From positions 124,001 to 188,000 of the forward strand of contig NZ_QAOX01000002.1 in assembly GCF_003050935.1 (NCBI RefSeq): DNA of 64,000 nucleotides. The letters run 5' to 3'. Positions 55,257 to 63,886 of this stretch are shown piece by piece (position 1 is the first letter of the stretch; the number at the start of each line of letters is the position of its first letter). Under the pieces are notes generated by a model, which was not told the origin of the DNA, made no database searches, and saw only the letters and a program-made list of their open reading frames with translations. A program made the position numbers and the translations under genes. The stretch comes from Luteibacter sp. OK325 (lineage in GTDB: Bacteria > Pseudomonadota > Gammaproteobacteria > Xanthomonadales > Rhodanobacteraceae).

Positions 55257-57311
55257 ATGGAAACGCTCATCTCCCCCATCGCGCCCTCGCCGTGGCATGA
55301 GGGTGAACTAAGCCTTCAAGCCAGCGTCGGCGCCGTGGAACGCATGAAGGTCCCGGGTCAACGCCAGATGGCCCGGGACTATATGCCCGACCAGCACCGC
55401 GAGTTCTACGCCCAGCTGCCGTTCGTGGTGCTGGGTGCGGTGGACCCGGCAGGCGACGCCTGGGCCACGCTACGTGCGGGGCGTCCGGGCTTCATGCACT
55501 CACCGGTCCCGCGCATGTTGCGAGTGGCCCTGCCGAGGGACCCGAATGACCCCGCCGACGCCGGCATGGAGGACGGCGACGGCATCGGCATGCTCGGGAT
55601 CGAGCTGCACACCAGGCGACGCAATCGCCTCAACGGCAACGTCCATCGAAATGGTGAGGATGGCTTCGATATCGTTCCGACGCAGAGCTACGGTAACTGT
55701 CCGCAGTACATCCAGCTGCGCGACTATCGATTCGACGATACCGGTCCGGGCCCCGTTACCGAAACACGCGACCTTGACGAGCGTGCAAGGCAGATGATCT
55801 CGGCTTCCGACTCGTTCTATGTGGCGTCCTACGTGGTGCGTGATGGTGTACGGCAGGTTGATGTGTCGCACCGTGGTGGAAAGCCGGGCTTTGTGCGTGT
55901 TGATGAGGATGGCGTTCTCACTATTCCAGATTTTTCGGGAAACCTGTTTTTCAACACGCTGGGCAACTTCCTGCTTAATCCACGCGCAGGATTGATCTTC
56001 GTTGATTTTCATAGCGGCTACGTCCTGCAGATGACCGGGCGTAGCGAGGTGGTGCTGGACGCACCGGAAATCGCGGCGTTCCTCGGTGCGGAACGGATAT
56101 GGCGGTTTCGTCCGCAGCGAATCGTCCATCGCACGCGCGGGCTGCCGCTTCGCTGGTCCGAAAAGGCAGGCGGCGCCTCGCCCAACGTGACCATCACCGG
56201 AAGCTGGGAGGATGCGGATGCACGCCTGAAGGCGGCCGCGCTCGCACAACAGTGGCGACCGTTCCGGGTGGACGAGGTCGTGCAGGAGAGTGCGTCGATC
56301 CGCTCGTTCTACCTTGCGCCGTCTGATGGTGCCGCGCTTCCCGCGTCCCTGCCGGGTCAGCATCTGCCAGTTCGCCTGCACCTGGATGGGCGCCGCGACC
56401 CCGTCCTGCGCATGTACACGCTCTCGAGCGCGCCTGGCGATAGGCGTCTGCGCATCAGCGTCAAGCGAGAAGGGCTTGCCTCTTCCCATCTGCACGACCA
56501 TGTCCGCGTCGGCGACCTTATCGAAGCGCGCGCACCGGGCGGCGCCTTCACTATCGACGCGGCCGTGCGTCGTCCGGCCGTATTCATTGCGGCGGGTGTC
56601 GGCATCACGCCGGCTCTGGCCATGGTCAGGCATATCGTTCGCGAAGGGCTGCGCACTCGCCATCAGCGCCCGATGTGGGTGTTCCATGCGGCGCACAGCA
56701 AGGCGGAGCGTGCCTTCGATCATGAATTCGAAGCGCTGGTCCGCGAAGGGAAGGGCGGGCTGCGCCATGTTCGCGTGCTCGGCGATACGAGCGGCGCCGA
56801 CGAAGGCACGGACTTCGATGTAGCTGGGCGACTCGGTATGGAACTGCTCAAGCAACGACTCCCCTTCGACGACTACGACTTCTTCCTGTGCGGCCCGGCA
56901 TCGTTCATGCAGCAGATGTATGACGGGTTGACTGCGCTCAATGTCGCCGACGCGCGTATTCACGCCGAAGCGTTCGGGTCTTCGAGCCTGAAGCGCGTGG
57001 CAAGCAAGGTCGGCGTCCCGATGGAACTCGCCACCGCCGCGACCTCGTCGGTACCGGTGATGTTCATGCGTTCGGCCAAGGAGGCTCGCTGGTCACCCGG
57101 CACCGGCAGCCTGTTGGGCCTTGCCGAACAACGCGGCCTCACACCTGAGTACAGCTGCCGCGGTGGCACCTGTGGCGCCTGCAGCACCAAGGTGATCAGC
57201 GGCCAGGTCACGTATCCACAGCCTACCGAACTGATTCCCGCGGCCGGAGAAGCACTTATTTGCTGCGCCGTACCCGCGGAGGGTTCTGCACCCTTGCATC
57301 TGGACCTTTGA
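55257..57311 (+). CDS. PNPOx-domain protein fused to flavin/2Fe-2S ferredoxin reductase
   Basis: 684 residues, three modules. Residues about 45-200 form a pyridoxamine-phosphate-oxidase-like flavin domain (FVVLGAVDPAGDAWATLRAG). Residues about 335-590 are a ferredoxin-NADP reductase domain (RMYTLSSAPGDRRLRISVKR, AGVGITPALAMV, FLCGPASFMQQM). The C-terminus is a plant-type [2Fe-2S] ferredoxin (CRGGTCGACSTK and later CC). It would move electrons from NAD(P)H via FAD and iron-sulfur to the N-terminal flavin or an external partner. Substrate unknown. Confidence 0.93.
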   Translation: METLISPIAPSPWHEGELSLQASVGAVERMKVPGQRQMARDYMPDQHREFYAQLPFVVLGAVDPAGDAWATLRAGRPGFMHSPVPRMLRVALPRDPNDPADAGMEDGDGIGMLGIELHTRRRNRLNGNVHRNGEDGFDIVPTQSYGNCPQYIQLRDYRFDDTGPGPVTETRDLDERARQMISASDSFYVASYVVRDGVRQVDVSHRGGKPGFVRVDEDGVLTIPDFSGNLFFNTLGNFLLNPRAGLIFVDFHSGYVLQMTGRSEVVLDAPEIAAFLGAERIWRFRPQRIVHRTRGLPLRWSEKAGGASPNVTITGSWEDADARLKAAALAQQWRPFRVDEVVQESASIRSFYLAPSDGAALPASLPGQHLPVRLHLDGRRDPVLRMYTLSSAPGDRRLRISVKREGLASSHLHDHVRVGDLIEARAPGGAFTIDAAVRRPAVFIAAGVGITPALAMVRHIVREGLRTRHQRPMWVFHAAHSKAERAFDHEFEALVREGKGGLRHVRVLGDTSGADEGTDFDVAGRLGMELLKQRLPFDDYDFFLCGPASFMQQMYDGLTALNVADARIHAEAFGSSSLKRVASKVGVPMELATAATSSVPVMFMRSAKEARWSPGTGSLLGLAEQRGLTPEYSCRGGTCGACSTKVISGQVTYPQPTELIPAAGEALICCAVPAEGSAPLHLDL

Positions 57312-57342
57312 TCCATGGAACGCCACCAAAACCGTTGGAGAT

Positions 57343-58230
57343 ATGAACGTGTCCGATAGCTTTGCTACCGCTCCGGTGTCATACCGGACAGTCACGATTG
57401 ATGGCCTGAAGGTTGCGTACCGAGAGGCGGGTTCGAAGGACAAGCCCACGCTGCTCCTGTTGCATGGCGTGCCAAGCTCGTCCCGCATGTACGACGCCCT
57501 CATGCGTCGGTTGGGCCGTCGCTTCCATCTGGTGGCGCCGGATTACCCCGGGTTTGGCAACAGTGATGCCCCTGCACCGGATGACTTCGTATACACCTTC
57601 GAGCACCTTGCCGAGATCGTCGCGAAGTTCACCGATGCACTGGGTCTGGATCGGTACGTGTTGTTCATGCAGGACTACGGTGCCCCGGTGGGTATGCGCT
57701 TGGCGGTCCGACGTCCGGCGGCCGTGCTCGGCACGATTTTCCAGAATGGCAACGTGTACGACGAAGGCCTTGGCGCCGTCTGGGAGAAGCGCAAGGCTTT
57801 CTGGTCAGATCGTGACGCCCACGAAGCAGAGGTTCGTCGCGTGCACCTGTTGGTCGAGACAACGCGTGCGCGTCATATCGGCAGTGATCCCGACGTGGAA
57901 GCTTACGATCCCGACCTATGGATGGATGAGTACGCCTTTCTCAATCGCCCCGGCGAAGCGGCTATCCAGTCCGAGCTGATCTACGACTACCAGAACAATC
58001 TGAGCTCGTATCCCTCGTGGCAAGCTTGGCTGAAGCAGCATCAGTTGCCCACCTTGGTTGTCTGGGGGAAACACGATCTGGCGTTTATCGTCGCGGGGGC
58101 GGAAGCATTCAAGGGTGACCTCCCGGATGCGAAGGTCGTTGTGCTCGATGCAGGCCACTTTGCGATGGATACAAGGCTTGATGACGTGGTGTCGCTGACC
58201 GACGACTTCATGCAGGCGCATGTTTTCTAG
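57343..58230 (+). CDS. Cytoplasmic alpha/beta hydrolase
   Basis: 295 residues, no leader. HGVPSSSRMYD oxyanion region, nucleophile Asp111 in FMQDYGAPVG and terminal His in VLDAGHFAMDTRL, as in haloalkane dehalogenase/epoxide hydrolase-type enzymes. It is a paralogue of the exported hydrolase at 20314-21249. It follows the oxidoreductase gene after 31 nt and is probably in the same operon. Confidence 0.9.
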   Translation: MNVSDSFATAPVSYRTVTIDGLKVAYREAGSKDKPTLLLLHGVPSSSRMYDALMRRLGRRFHLVAPDYPGFGNSDAPAPDDFVYTFEHLAEIVAKFTDALGLDRYVLFMQDYGAPVGMRLAVRRPAAVLGTIFQNGNVYDEGLGAVWEKRKAFWSDRDAHEAEVRRVHLLVETTRARHIGSDPDVEAYDPDLWMDEYAFLNRPGEAAIQSELIYDYQNNLSSYPSWQAWLKQHQLPTLVVWGKHDLAFIVAGAEAFKGDLPDAKVVVLDAGHFAMDTRLDDVVSLTDDFMQAHVF

Positions 58231-58275
58231 ATGCGCCTACAGACAACTTCAAGTTGATTTGATACGGTCGTTCCC

Positions 58276-58370
58276 GTTGCCTGCGTCGTCGCTGTGAATG
58301 CTGCGCAGGCAACCATCTCTCAATGCGGTGAGAAGCGCGGGCCAAGGGTGTCTCACCACCCAAGGCCCGC
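58276..58370 (+). ncRNA. Three tandem hairpins, possible structured leader or sRNA
   Basis: Hairpin 1: GTTGCCTGCG (58276-58285) with CGCAGGCAAC (58304-58313), 18-nt loop. Hairpin 2: TCTCA/TGAGA (58318-58333). Hairpin 3: GCGGGCC..GGGTG (58337-58350) with CACCC..GGCCCGC (58357-58370), a 12-bp stem interrupted by AA/AA. An AAGGAG site follows at 58389. This layout resembles a cis-regulatory leader; no known riboswitch class is recognised. Confidence 0.45.
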
Positions 58371-58400
58371 TGACCACAACCAACTAGCAAGGAGTCACTC

Positions 58401-58469
58401 GTGGCTGCCACTGATCATACGGCATGTATGGACGCCTCCCGTTTGGCAAGGTCCTTCGACGTGATGTAG
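58401..58469 (+). CDS. 22-codon open frame behind the hairpins
   Basis: GTG start 6 nt after AAGGAG, encoding MAATDHTACMDASRLARSFD then VM and a TAG. It could be a leader peptide or the surviving 5' end of a lost gene that the hairpin region once preceded. No family recognised. Confidence 0.35.
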   Translation: MAATDHTACMDASRLARSFDVM

Positions 58470-58970
58470 CAACAGAGCGCGGTCGCGGTTATGTATTCGG
58501 CCTGTCGTGCAGGTTCGAATGCGATACCTGCTGGCCCTGATGGAATCAGCTGACTCATGCCTCATTACTCGCCAGGACTCGAAGTCCAGTACCGTATTCA
58601 GGCTTGGTGGATCACGGTCCGACATGTTGGCCCATCATGTCGTGGCGTATCTTGCACAACGCTTGAAATAAGATCCTGCCTACAAAGGGTATCTTGACCA
58701 GCTTACGCAGGCTGACTCACATAGCTGCATTGATAGGTTCGTTGATGGACCATGAGTGCCCATACCGTGGATTGTGAGCGCGTGGCGCACAGCCTTGAAG
58801 CGATAAGCGCGTTGACGCATATGGGGATCCAGTGCACCGCACAGGCGCATGCGCGGATGTGCTGGGAAACGTCAGGTAACCTAGGTCGTCTCTGATTCAG
58901 GACCACCCATCTCAAATGCTGAGACTCTCTTGCCTCAATCTGCGCATGACGAAAACATGAGGCGACATTT

Positions 58971-59723
58971 ATGGTCGAGAAAGACAGGCAAGGTGTGTCC
59001 GCGAGGTCGATGCGTCTTGTGTGCGCCACCATTGTCGGCGCTACGGGATGTGTCTGCCTGTTGCTGGGAGATACACCGCTCGATGAAGGTAGCTCAGGGC
59101 TGTTCCAGGCTTCGCTGTTGACCGTGGTGGGGTTCCTGCTCCTGGCGGCAACCATAGGCGTACTGAACGCCGGGCGGCTGTCGAGAAGGTGGCTGTTCGG
59201 CATAAATATCTTGTACGTGACCATTTCCGTGGCGGCCGTAGCGCTTTCCCTGTCGATCGCCATGAATTTCATCAATGACAAGGAGAGTCGTTTCGCTCAG
59301 TCCCAGTTGCAAGAAGGCAATGCGAGACATCAATGGGCGTTTCAACAATTGGTGGTTGAGGAATGCCTCGGAGATTTCGAGACGAGGTGCGCGACGCTAC
59401 GCAGGGTAACTCGCGATCTGGCCACGGGAGCCGGCATGCCGTCCCCTGAGGACATGGCTTCAGCATGTGTGCGTGATCCAACGCCATTGGTGGATAACGC
59501 TGAAGTTGCGGACTGGCTTCGATCGGGCTGCGCCTGGCTTCGCTATCGCCGATCCACGTGGACACCAGACTGGTCAGAGGCCGACTCGACCGAGACGGGC
59601 ATTCGCCAGTACATGATTACCCTGGTTCTCGCCATAGTGACCGCGTTCAACGCCCTGGCGTCGGTGCTGTCGCTGATGGGCAAGCCGCGGGAGCATTGCC
59701 GAACTTCCCCGACCAACGTATAA
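58971..59723 (+). CDS. Membrane protein of unknown function
   Basis: 250 residues. Three N-terminal membrane helices (about 15-33, 43-66, 72-100), then a soluble, Cys-containing segment (about 105-210; EECLGDFETRCATLRRVTRD, ACVRDPTPLVD, SGCAWLRYR) and a fourth helix (about 213-237). With both ends inside, the soluble domain would face the side set by helix 3. GAGG lies 9 nt upstream of the ATG. Family not recognised. The PD-(D/E)XK-like gene follows after 46 nt on the same strand. Confidence 0.72.
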   Translation: MVEKDRQGVSARSMRLVCATIVGATGCVCLLLGDTPLDEGSSGLFQASLLTVVGFLLLAATIGVLNAGRLSRRWLFGINILYVTISVAAVALSLSIAMNFINDKESRFAQSQLQEGNARHQWAFQQLVVEECLGDFETRCATLRRVTRDLATGAGMPSPEDMASACVRDPTPLVDNAEVADWLRSGCAWLRYRRSTWTPDWSEADSTETGIRQYMITLVLAIVTAFNALASVLSLMGKPREHCRTSPTNV

Positions 59724-59769
59724 GCCTGTCTGGGTCCATCTATCCATCAGCCATCTTCGGGGGAAGACA

Positions 59770-60567
59770 TTGGAAGACTCGCGCGGGTTCGAAGACGAGG
59801 TCCGCTTCGTCTACAAGCTGCTTTTGCAGCTGAAAGGTGACGGGGTCCTGGTGACGCAGAATGCGAGGATCAAGGGCCGGTCCCAGGCGTTCCACCATTT
59901 CGATATCTATTACGAATTCGAGCGAGCCGGCGTTCGCTATAAGGTTGCCATCGAGTGCAGCGATCCGAAGCACCCTGTCGACAGGGGGCTTGTCGGCGAA
60001 CTCGGATTCAAGCTCGCCGATGTAGGGAACACCATCGGATTGGTGGTTTCTCGCGGTGGATACCTGCCGGGCGTGGACACCCTCGCTAATCAGTACGGCA
60101 TCGAGCTGCTGAGTCCCGCCGACCTCCCATCGATTGACCAGCTCTTCGCCAAACGCCTGACGGCCGTGGCGCTGCCCGATGAGACGGGCACAGGCGAACC
60201 GTTCTGGACCATCATGGAGTTGCGCGACGGGATAGCGACAGGGAGCTATTACGCCTCGGAACACCCCGAAACGCATCAGCGCAACATTCCGCTTCTGTAC
60301 TGCAAGAACCACGCGGAACGCATCATGCGCGAGGGCCAGATGGATCCGCTCAAGTGGGGCGTGAGAGGACTTCCCAGGGCGTCCCTGCGCGCGTTCATCG
60401 TGATGCTGGAGATGTTCGAGACGCGGGGCGGCGGCGCCATGATTCTGTTCCTTCCGCCTGCTGCGCGGGAAGGTGCGGATTTCATCGCCATGCCTATCTC
60501 AAGGCAGCAGCTGATCGATCAGTACTACGGCAGTCCACTCGTCCCCGCGAAACGGGCGAACGCCTAA
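59770..60567 (+). CDS. Restriction-endonuclease-like (Mrr/PD-(D/E)XK) protein, altered active site
   Basis: 265 residues from a TTG with GGGGGAAG upstream. Residues about 5-115 read like an Mrr-type nuclease core: FEDEVRFVYKLLLQL, Asp45 in FDIYYEF, Glu62 in VAIECSDPK, then VDRGLVGELGFKLADVGNTI and YLPGVDTLANQYGIELLSP. The usual E-x-K is E-C-S (Ser64), with Lys67 three residues later, so catalysis may be altered or lost. The C-terminal half (about 120-265) is not recognised. Cotranscription with the membrane protein gene is likely. Confidence 0.72.
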   Translation: MEDSRGFEDEVRFVYKLLLQLKGDGVLVTQNARIKGRSQAFHHFDIYYEFERAGVRYKVAIECSDPKHPVDRGLVGELGFKLADVGNTIGLVVSRGGYLPGVDTLANQYGIELLSPADLPSIDQLFAKRLTAVALPDETGTGEPFWTIMELRDGIATGSYYASEHPETHQRNIPLLYCKNHAERIMREGQMDPLKWGVRGLPRASLRAFIVMLEMFETRGGGAMILFLPPAAREGADFIAMPISRQQLIDQYYGSPLVPAKRANA

Positions 60568-60572
60568 GGCGT

Positions 60573-62513
60573 CTATCGCGAACCGTCCTTCAGCGCCTTG
60601 CGGTGGTTGGCCCAGAAACCGGCAATCACCGCTGCCACCATGAGGCCCTGGGCCGCGACGGTCTGCAGCGTCGGAAACAGTCCGATCAGCTCGAGGCGGG
60701 GTATGCCTGCGAGCGGTCGGATCCCGACGATACCGGCCTCCTGCAGCGCGGCTATACCCTTACCGGCAAGCACCACGGTGAGGATCGCCATCAGCCACGA
60801 GCTGTAGTTGAAGAACTTGCTGATGGGAAGGATGCGGCTGTATCGAAGCAGCGCCCAGGCAATGATCGCGAGCGCGACGCAGGCGGTAGCAGCGCCGGCC
60901 AGAAGCGCCGCGCCACTGCCGGGTGTCCACAGCGCGGCGTAGAACAGGATCGTCTCGAACACCTCGCGATACACCACGATGAACGCCAGACCGAACAGGA
61001 ACCATGCCGAGCGGCCCGACAGCGCCGTCGCCATGCGTTCGCGGATATAGCGCTGCCACTGCCCGGCCTGGGCCTTTCCGTGCATCCATATGCCGATGGA
61101 CAGCAGCACCACCGCGGCGAACACGGAGCCGAAGCCTTCGGTCAGCTCACGACTCGCGCCACTGATGCCGATGAGCCACGTCGCCGCGACCCAGGTGAGG
61201 AAGCCGGCCCCGAGTGCGCCCGTCCAGCCGGCGTGTACATAAGGCATCACTTCCATGCGCTCGGCCTTGCGTAGGAAGGCGATCATCGCGACGACGATGA
61301 GCAGTGCCTCGAGACCCTCTCGGAGAAGGATGGTTGCCGCACCGATGAAAGTGGAAAGGGCGCTGCTGGCATGTGGCGATAGTGCGGCTTCGGCGTCATC
61401 GAGCAAGGTGCTCAGCACCTGCTCGCGGTTCGTCAGATCGTCGACGGTGGCGCCGTGCTCAATGGCCGCCCGGTATTCACCCATCGAGCCTTCGATATGC
61501 TCGAGCAGGGTGCTGTCGCGCGTGCCCAACAGGGGCTCGATCGGTTCGAAGCCATCCAGGTAGGCGGACAGAGCCAGTGTGCTCGCGCGTGGCTTGTCGC
61601 CCGCCCGGTACGCAACCAGGCTCTCTTTAAGCTTCTCGCGCACCACGGACAGCGACGACGCTGAAACTTTCGGTGCGAGCACGTCGGGATGTCGTCGGAG
61701 GTAACCCATGATCTCATCGGCCTGTTCTTGCCCGATGCGCTTGCCGAGGGCTGAAGGCGTGGTGGTGACGAGCGAGGTGAGGTCGGGGACTTCCTTGTGC
61801 ACATTCGCGTCGCGCTGCCAGAGGTTCCCGCCGGCGGCTGCCACGGTATCAGGGACGGCAAAGTGGCCGACATAGAGGGCCAGCGACCAGCGATCGTCGT
61901 CGGAAAGGCTCGCGAAGCTCGGCATGGGCGTGCCGTCCACGCCTTGCGTCACGATCTGGTACAGCGAGAACACGCTGCGTTCGCGAGCGCGTTCCTGACT
62001 GGTGAAGGCGATGGGAGGCGTAGCCAGCGCCCTGGCAGCGGGGCCGTCGCCATTGCCCGTGGCGCCGTGGCACGCGACGCAGTTCTGTTCGAACAGTTGC
62101 GCGCCGTGCGCAAAGTCCGGTGTGCGTGCCGGCGCGAGGGGCACGGGATACGCGGCCAGCAGAGCGGCCGCCAACCGGTGCGAAGCATCCGCGACGTCCT
62201 TCGCGTCGGCCTTCGACGCAATCGCCTTCTGCAGCGCATTCGCTTTAGCGATCAGCGCCGCTTTCTCGGGCTTCTCGGGCAAGGCGGCGATATGCGCCGA
62301 GACGGTGGACGCGAATTCCTGCTGCTCGGCGTATTCGGCGGGGCTGGACACGGCTCCATGGTTTACCGCGCCGGCATAGTCCACGGCGATGTAATCGAGC
62401 AGGCGCCAGGCCGTCTGCGCATCGGCGGCGTAGGGTTCGGCGGCCAGGCACATCGTGGAGATCAGGAGCAGGGAGGTAAGTCCAGCGAACCACCGGATCA
62501 TGCGGGAAAGCAT
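60573..62513 (-). CDS. Cytochrome c - FTR1 iron permease fusion
   Basis: 646 residues from the ATG at 62513 (62525 also possible; neither has a strong ribosome site). Signal peptide, then a cytochrome c domain with heme motif CVACH (145-149), a helical periplasmic region (about 285-385), and an FTR1 permease with seven helices carrying REGLE (398-402) and REVFE (516-520), the iron-coordinating R-E-x-x-E motifs. It imports iron, probably after redox conversion by the attached heme domain. A Fur-like box lies just upstream. Confidence 0.93.
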   Translation of the reverse strand: MLSRMIRWFAGLTSLLLISTMCLAAEPYAADAQTAWRLLDYIAVDYAGAVNHGAVSSPAEYAEQQEFASTVSAHIAALPEKPEKAALIAKANALQKAIASKADAKDVADASHRLAAALLAAYPVPLAPARTPDFAHGAQLFEQNCVACHGATGNGDGPAARALATPPIAFTSQERARERSVFSLYQIVTQGVDGTPMPSFASLSDDDRWSLALYVGHFAVPDTVAAAGGNLWQRDANVHKEVPDLTSLVTTTPSALGKRIGQEQADEIMGYLRRHPDVLAPKVSASSLSVVREKLKESLVAYRAGDKPRASTLALSAYLDGFEPIEPLLGTRDSTLLEHIEGSMGEYRAAIEHGATVDDLTNREQVLSTLLDDAEAALSPHASSALSTFIGAATILLREGLEALLIVVAMIAFLRKAERMEVMPYVHAGWTGALGAGFLTWVAATWLIGISGASRELTEGFGSVFAAVVLLSIGIWMHGKAQAGQWQRYIRERMATALSGRSAWFLFGLAFIVVYREVFETILFYAALWTPGSGAALLAGAATACVALAIIAWALLRYSRILPISKFFNYSSWLMAILTVVLAGKGIAALQEAGIVGIRPLAGIPRLELIGLFPTLQTVAAQGLMVAAVIAGFWANHRKALKDGSR

Positions 62514-62526
62514 GTTGCACGCCATT

Positions 62527-62545
62527 CGTAGTGAGAATCGTTATC
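62527..62545 (-). promoter_or_regulatory. Fur-box-like sequence upstream of the iron permease gene
   Basis: CGTAGTGAGAATCGTTATC matches 14 of 19 positions of the consensus GATAATGATAATCATTATC (counted by hand), ending 32 bp before the permease ATG at 62513. Supports iron repression. Confidence 0.6.
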
Positions 62546-62658
62546 GTACAGGAATGGCAGTCCGTGACGGGAAGCACGATTCGCGATGCGGCATGTAACC
62601 GCAGTGTTTTCCGGAGCGAAAGCCTATGGAGCCATACGGCTCTATGGGAGACGTGATC

Positions 62659-63837
62659 ATGAACACTTCGCAAAAACTTGCCACTGGTCTGGTTGGGGTT
62701 CTGGCGGCCGCCAGCGCTGCCCAGGCACAGGACCAGGACCGCCTGCTCGACCTGCGCCGGTTCGACTCGCCTTATGTGTACGTCATGTCCAACGACATCC
62801 AGGGCAACAGCGTCGCTGTCCTCAAGCGGAATTTCTTCGGTGGCCTGGAAAAGACCTCCGTCGTGTCCACGGGTGGCAAAGGCGTTGGCGTGGGAACCAC
62901 CGCCCCGCCGCCGGATCCGTTGGGTTCGCAGAACGCACTGCTCAAGAGCGCCGATGGCCGTTGGCTCTTCGCCACCAATGCCGGTAGCAACCAGGTGTCG
63001 GTATTCGCGATCGACGGCAGCCGGCTGCACCTTGTCGATGTCCAGTCGTCGGGCGGCAGTTATCCGGTAAGCGTCGCGCAGCAGGGCAACCGTTTGTATG
63101 TACTCAATGGCGCAGGGACCTCCACCATCACAGCGTTCCAGGTGACGCCGGGTGGACAGCTGGTAGCGCTGCCGGGACAGACGCGGCTGATCGGTACCGA
63201 CACGCCGCTGGTCGGTAACCAGCCCAACGTCGGCATGACGCCGGCGCAACTGCAGTTCTCGCCCGATGGCCGTTGGCTCGCTGTCTCGGTCAAGGATGCG
63301 TCTGCCAAGGGCTGGTTCGAACTGTTTGGTGTGGCGCGTGACGGCAGCCTCGCCCGCGATCCGGTCATCACGCCCTCGAACGATCCGCAACCCTTCGGCT
63401 TCGACTTCGATGCGCGCGGACATCTGGTTACGTCGGAAGCGGCCGGCTCGGCGGCGAGCTCGTACGACATCGGTCGTGACGGCGACCTCAGGGCTATTTC
63501 CAGCGATGTCGCCAACCATCAGGCTGCCGCGTGCTGGTTGACCGTCTCCGGGCGTTTCGCTTTTTCCGCCAATGCCGGCAAGGGCAACATCAGTGCGTAT
63601 CGCATCGGCAATGATGGCTCGCTGAGTGTCGTCAATGGCGGCGTGGCCGGTTCCCTGGAAGCGGGAGCGGCACCGACGGACATCAAGGCCTCTGCGGACG
63701 GCCTGTTCCTTTACGTAGGCAATTCGCTGGGCGGTAACGTCGATACGTTCCTGATCCTCGCCGATGGAAGGCTGCTCCAGGTCGGACAGACGCCGGTCTT
63801 CGCCGGGGCGGCCGGCATGCAGGGGCTTGCGTTGTGA
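62659..63837 (+). CDS. Secreted beta-propeller (lactonase-fold) protein
   Basis: 392 residues from the ATG with GGGAG 9 nt upstream; an upstream in-frame ATG is less likely. Signal peptide ends near AQAQD (about 24). Repeated blade strands such as DGRWLFATNAGSNQVSVFAI, GNRLYVLNGAGTSTITAFQV, SPDGRWLAVSVKDA and GLFLYVGNSLGGNVDTFLI fit the seven-bladed 6-phosphogluconolactonase-like propeller. Exported, so a sugar-lactone role in central metabolism is unlikely; function unknown. Confidence 0.85.
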   Translation: MNTSQKLATGLVGVLAAASAAQAQDQDRLLDLRRFDSPYVYVMSNDIQGNSVAVLKRNFFGGLEKTSVVSTGGKGVGVGTTAPPPDPLGSQNALLKSADGRWLFATNAGSNQVSVFAIDGSRLHLVDVQSSGGSYPVSVAQQGNRLYVLNGAGTSTITAFQVTPGGQLVALPGQTRLIGTDTPLVGNQPNVGMTPAQLQFSPDGRWLAVSVKDASAKGWFELFGVARDGSLARDPVITPSNDPQPFGFDFDARGHLVTSEAAGSAASSYDIGRDGDLRAISSDVANHQAAACWLTVSGRFAFSANAGKGNISAYRIGNDGSLSVVNGGVAGSLEAGAAPTDIKASADGLFLYVGNSLGGNVDTFLILADGRLLQVGQTPVFAGAAGMQGLAL

Positions 63838-63872
63838 TCACGCGGGTTCGCCGAACTCTTACGGGGTAAATC

Positions 63873-63886
63873 TTAGGTAGTACTAC
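63873..63886 (+). promoter_or_regulatory. YTASGTA-N4-TAC motif near the right edge
   Basis: TTAGGTAGTACTAC in the last 163 bp, which otherwise show no gene. It presumably precedes a gene beyond the window. Confidence 0.4.

Larger units (their letters stand above)
58231..58970. other. 740-bp gene-poor region with hairpins
   Basis: No convincing protein gene on either strand; possible frames are short or have no family features. It contains three consecutive hairpins (58276-58370), a 22-codon frame with a good ribosome site (58401-58469) and otherwise degenerate-looking sequence. It is the longest non-coding stretch of the window. Confidence 0.6.

Noticed and set aside
58703-59281. 192-codon minus-strand frame in the gene-poor region
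   Set aside because: It runs antisense into the membrane protein gene, has no ribosome site and no family features.
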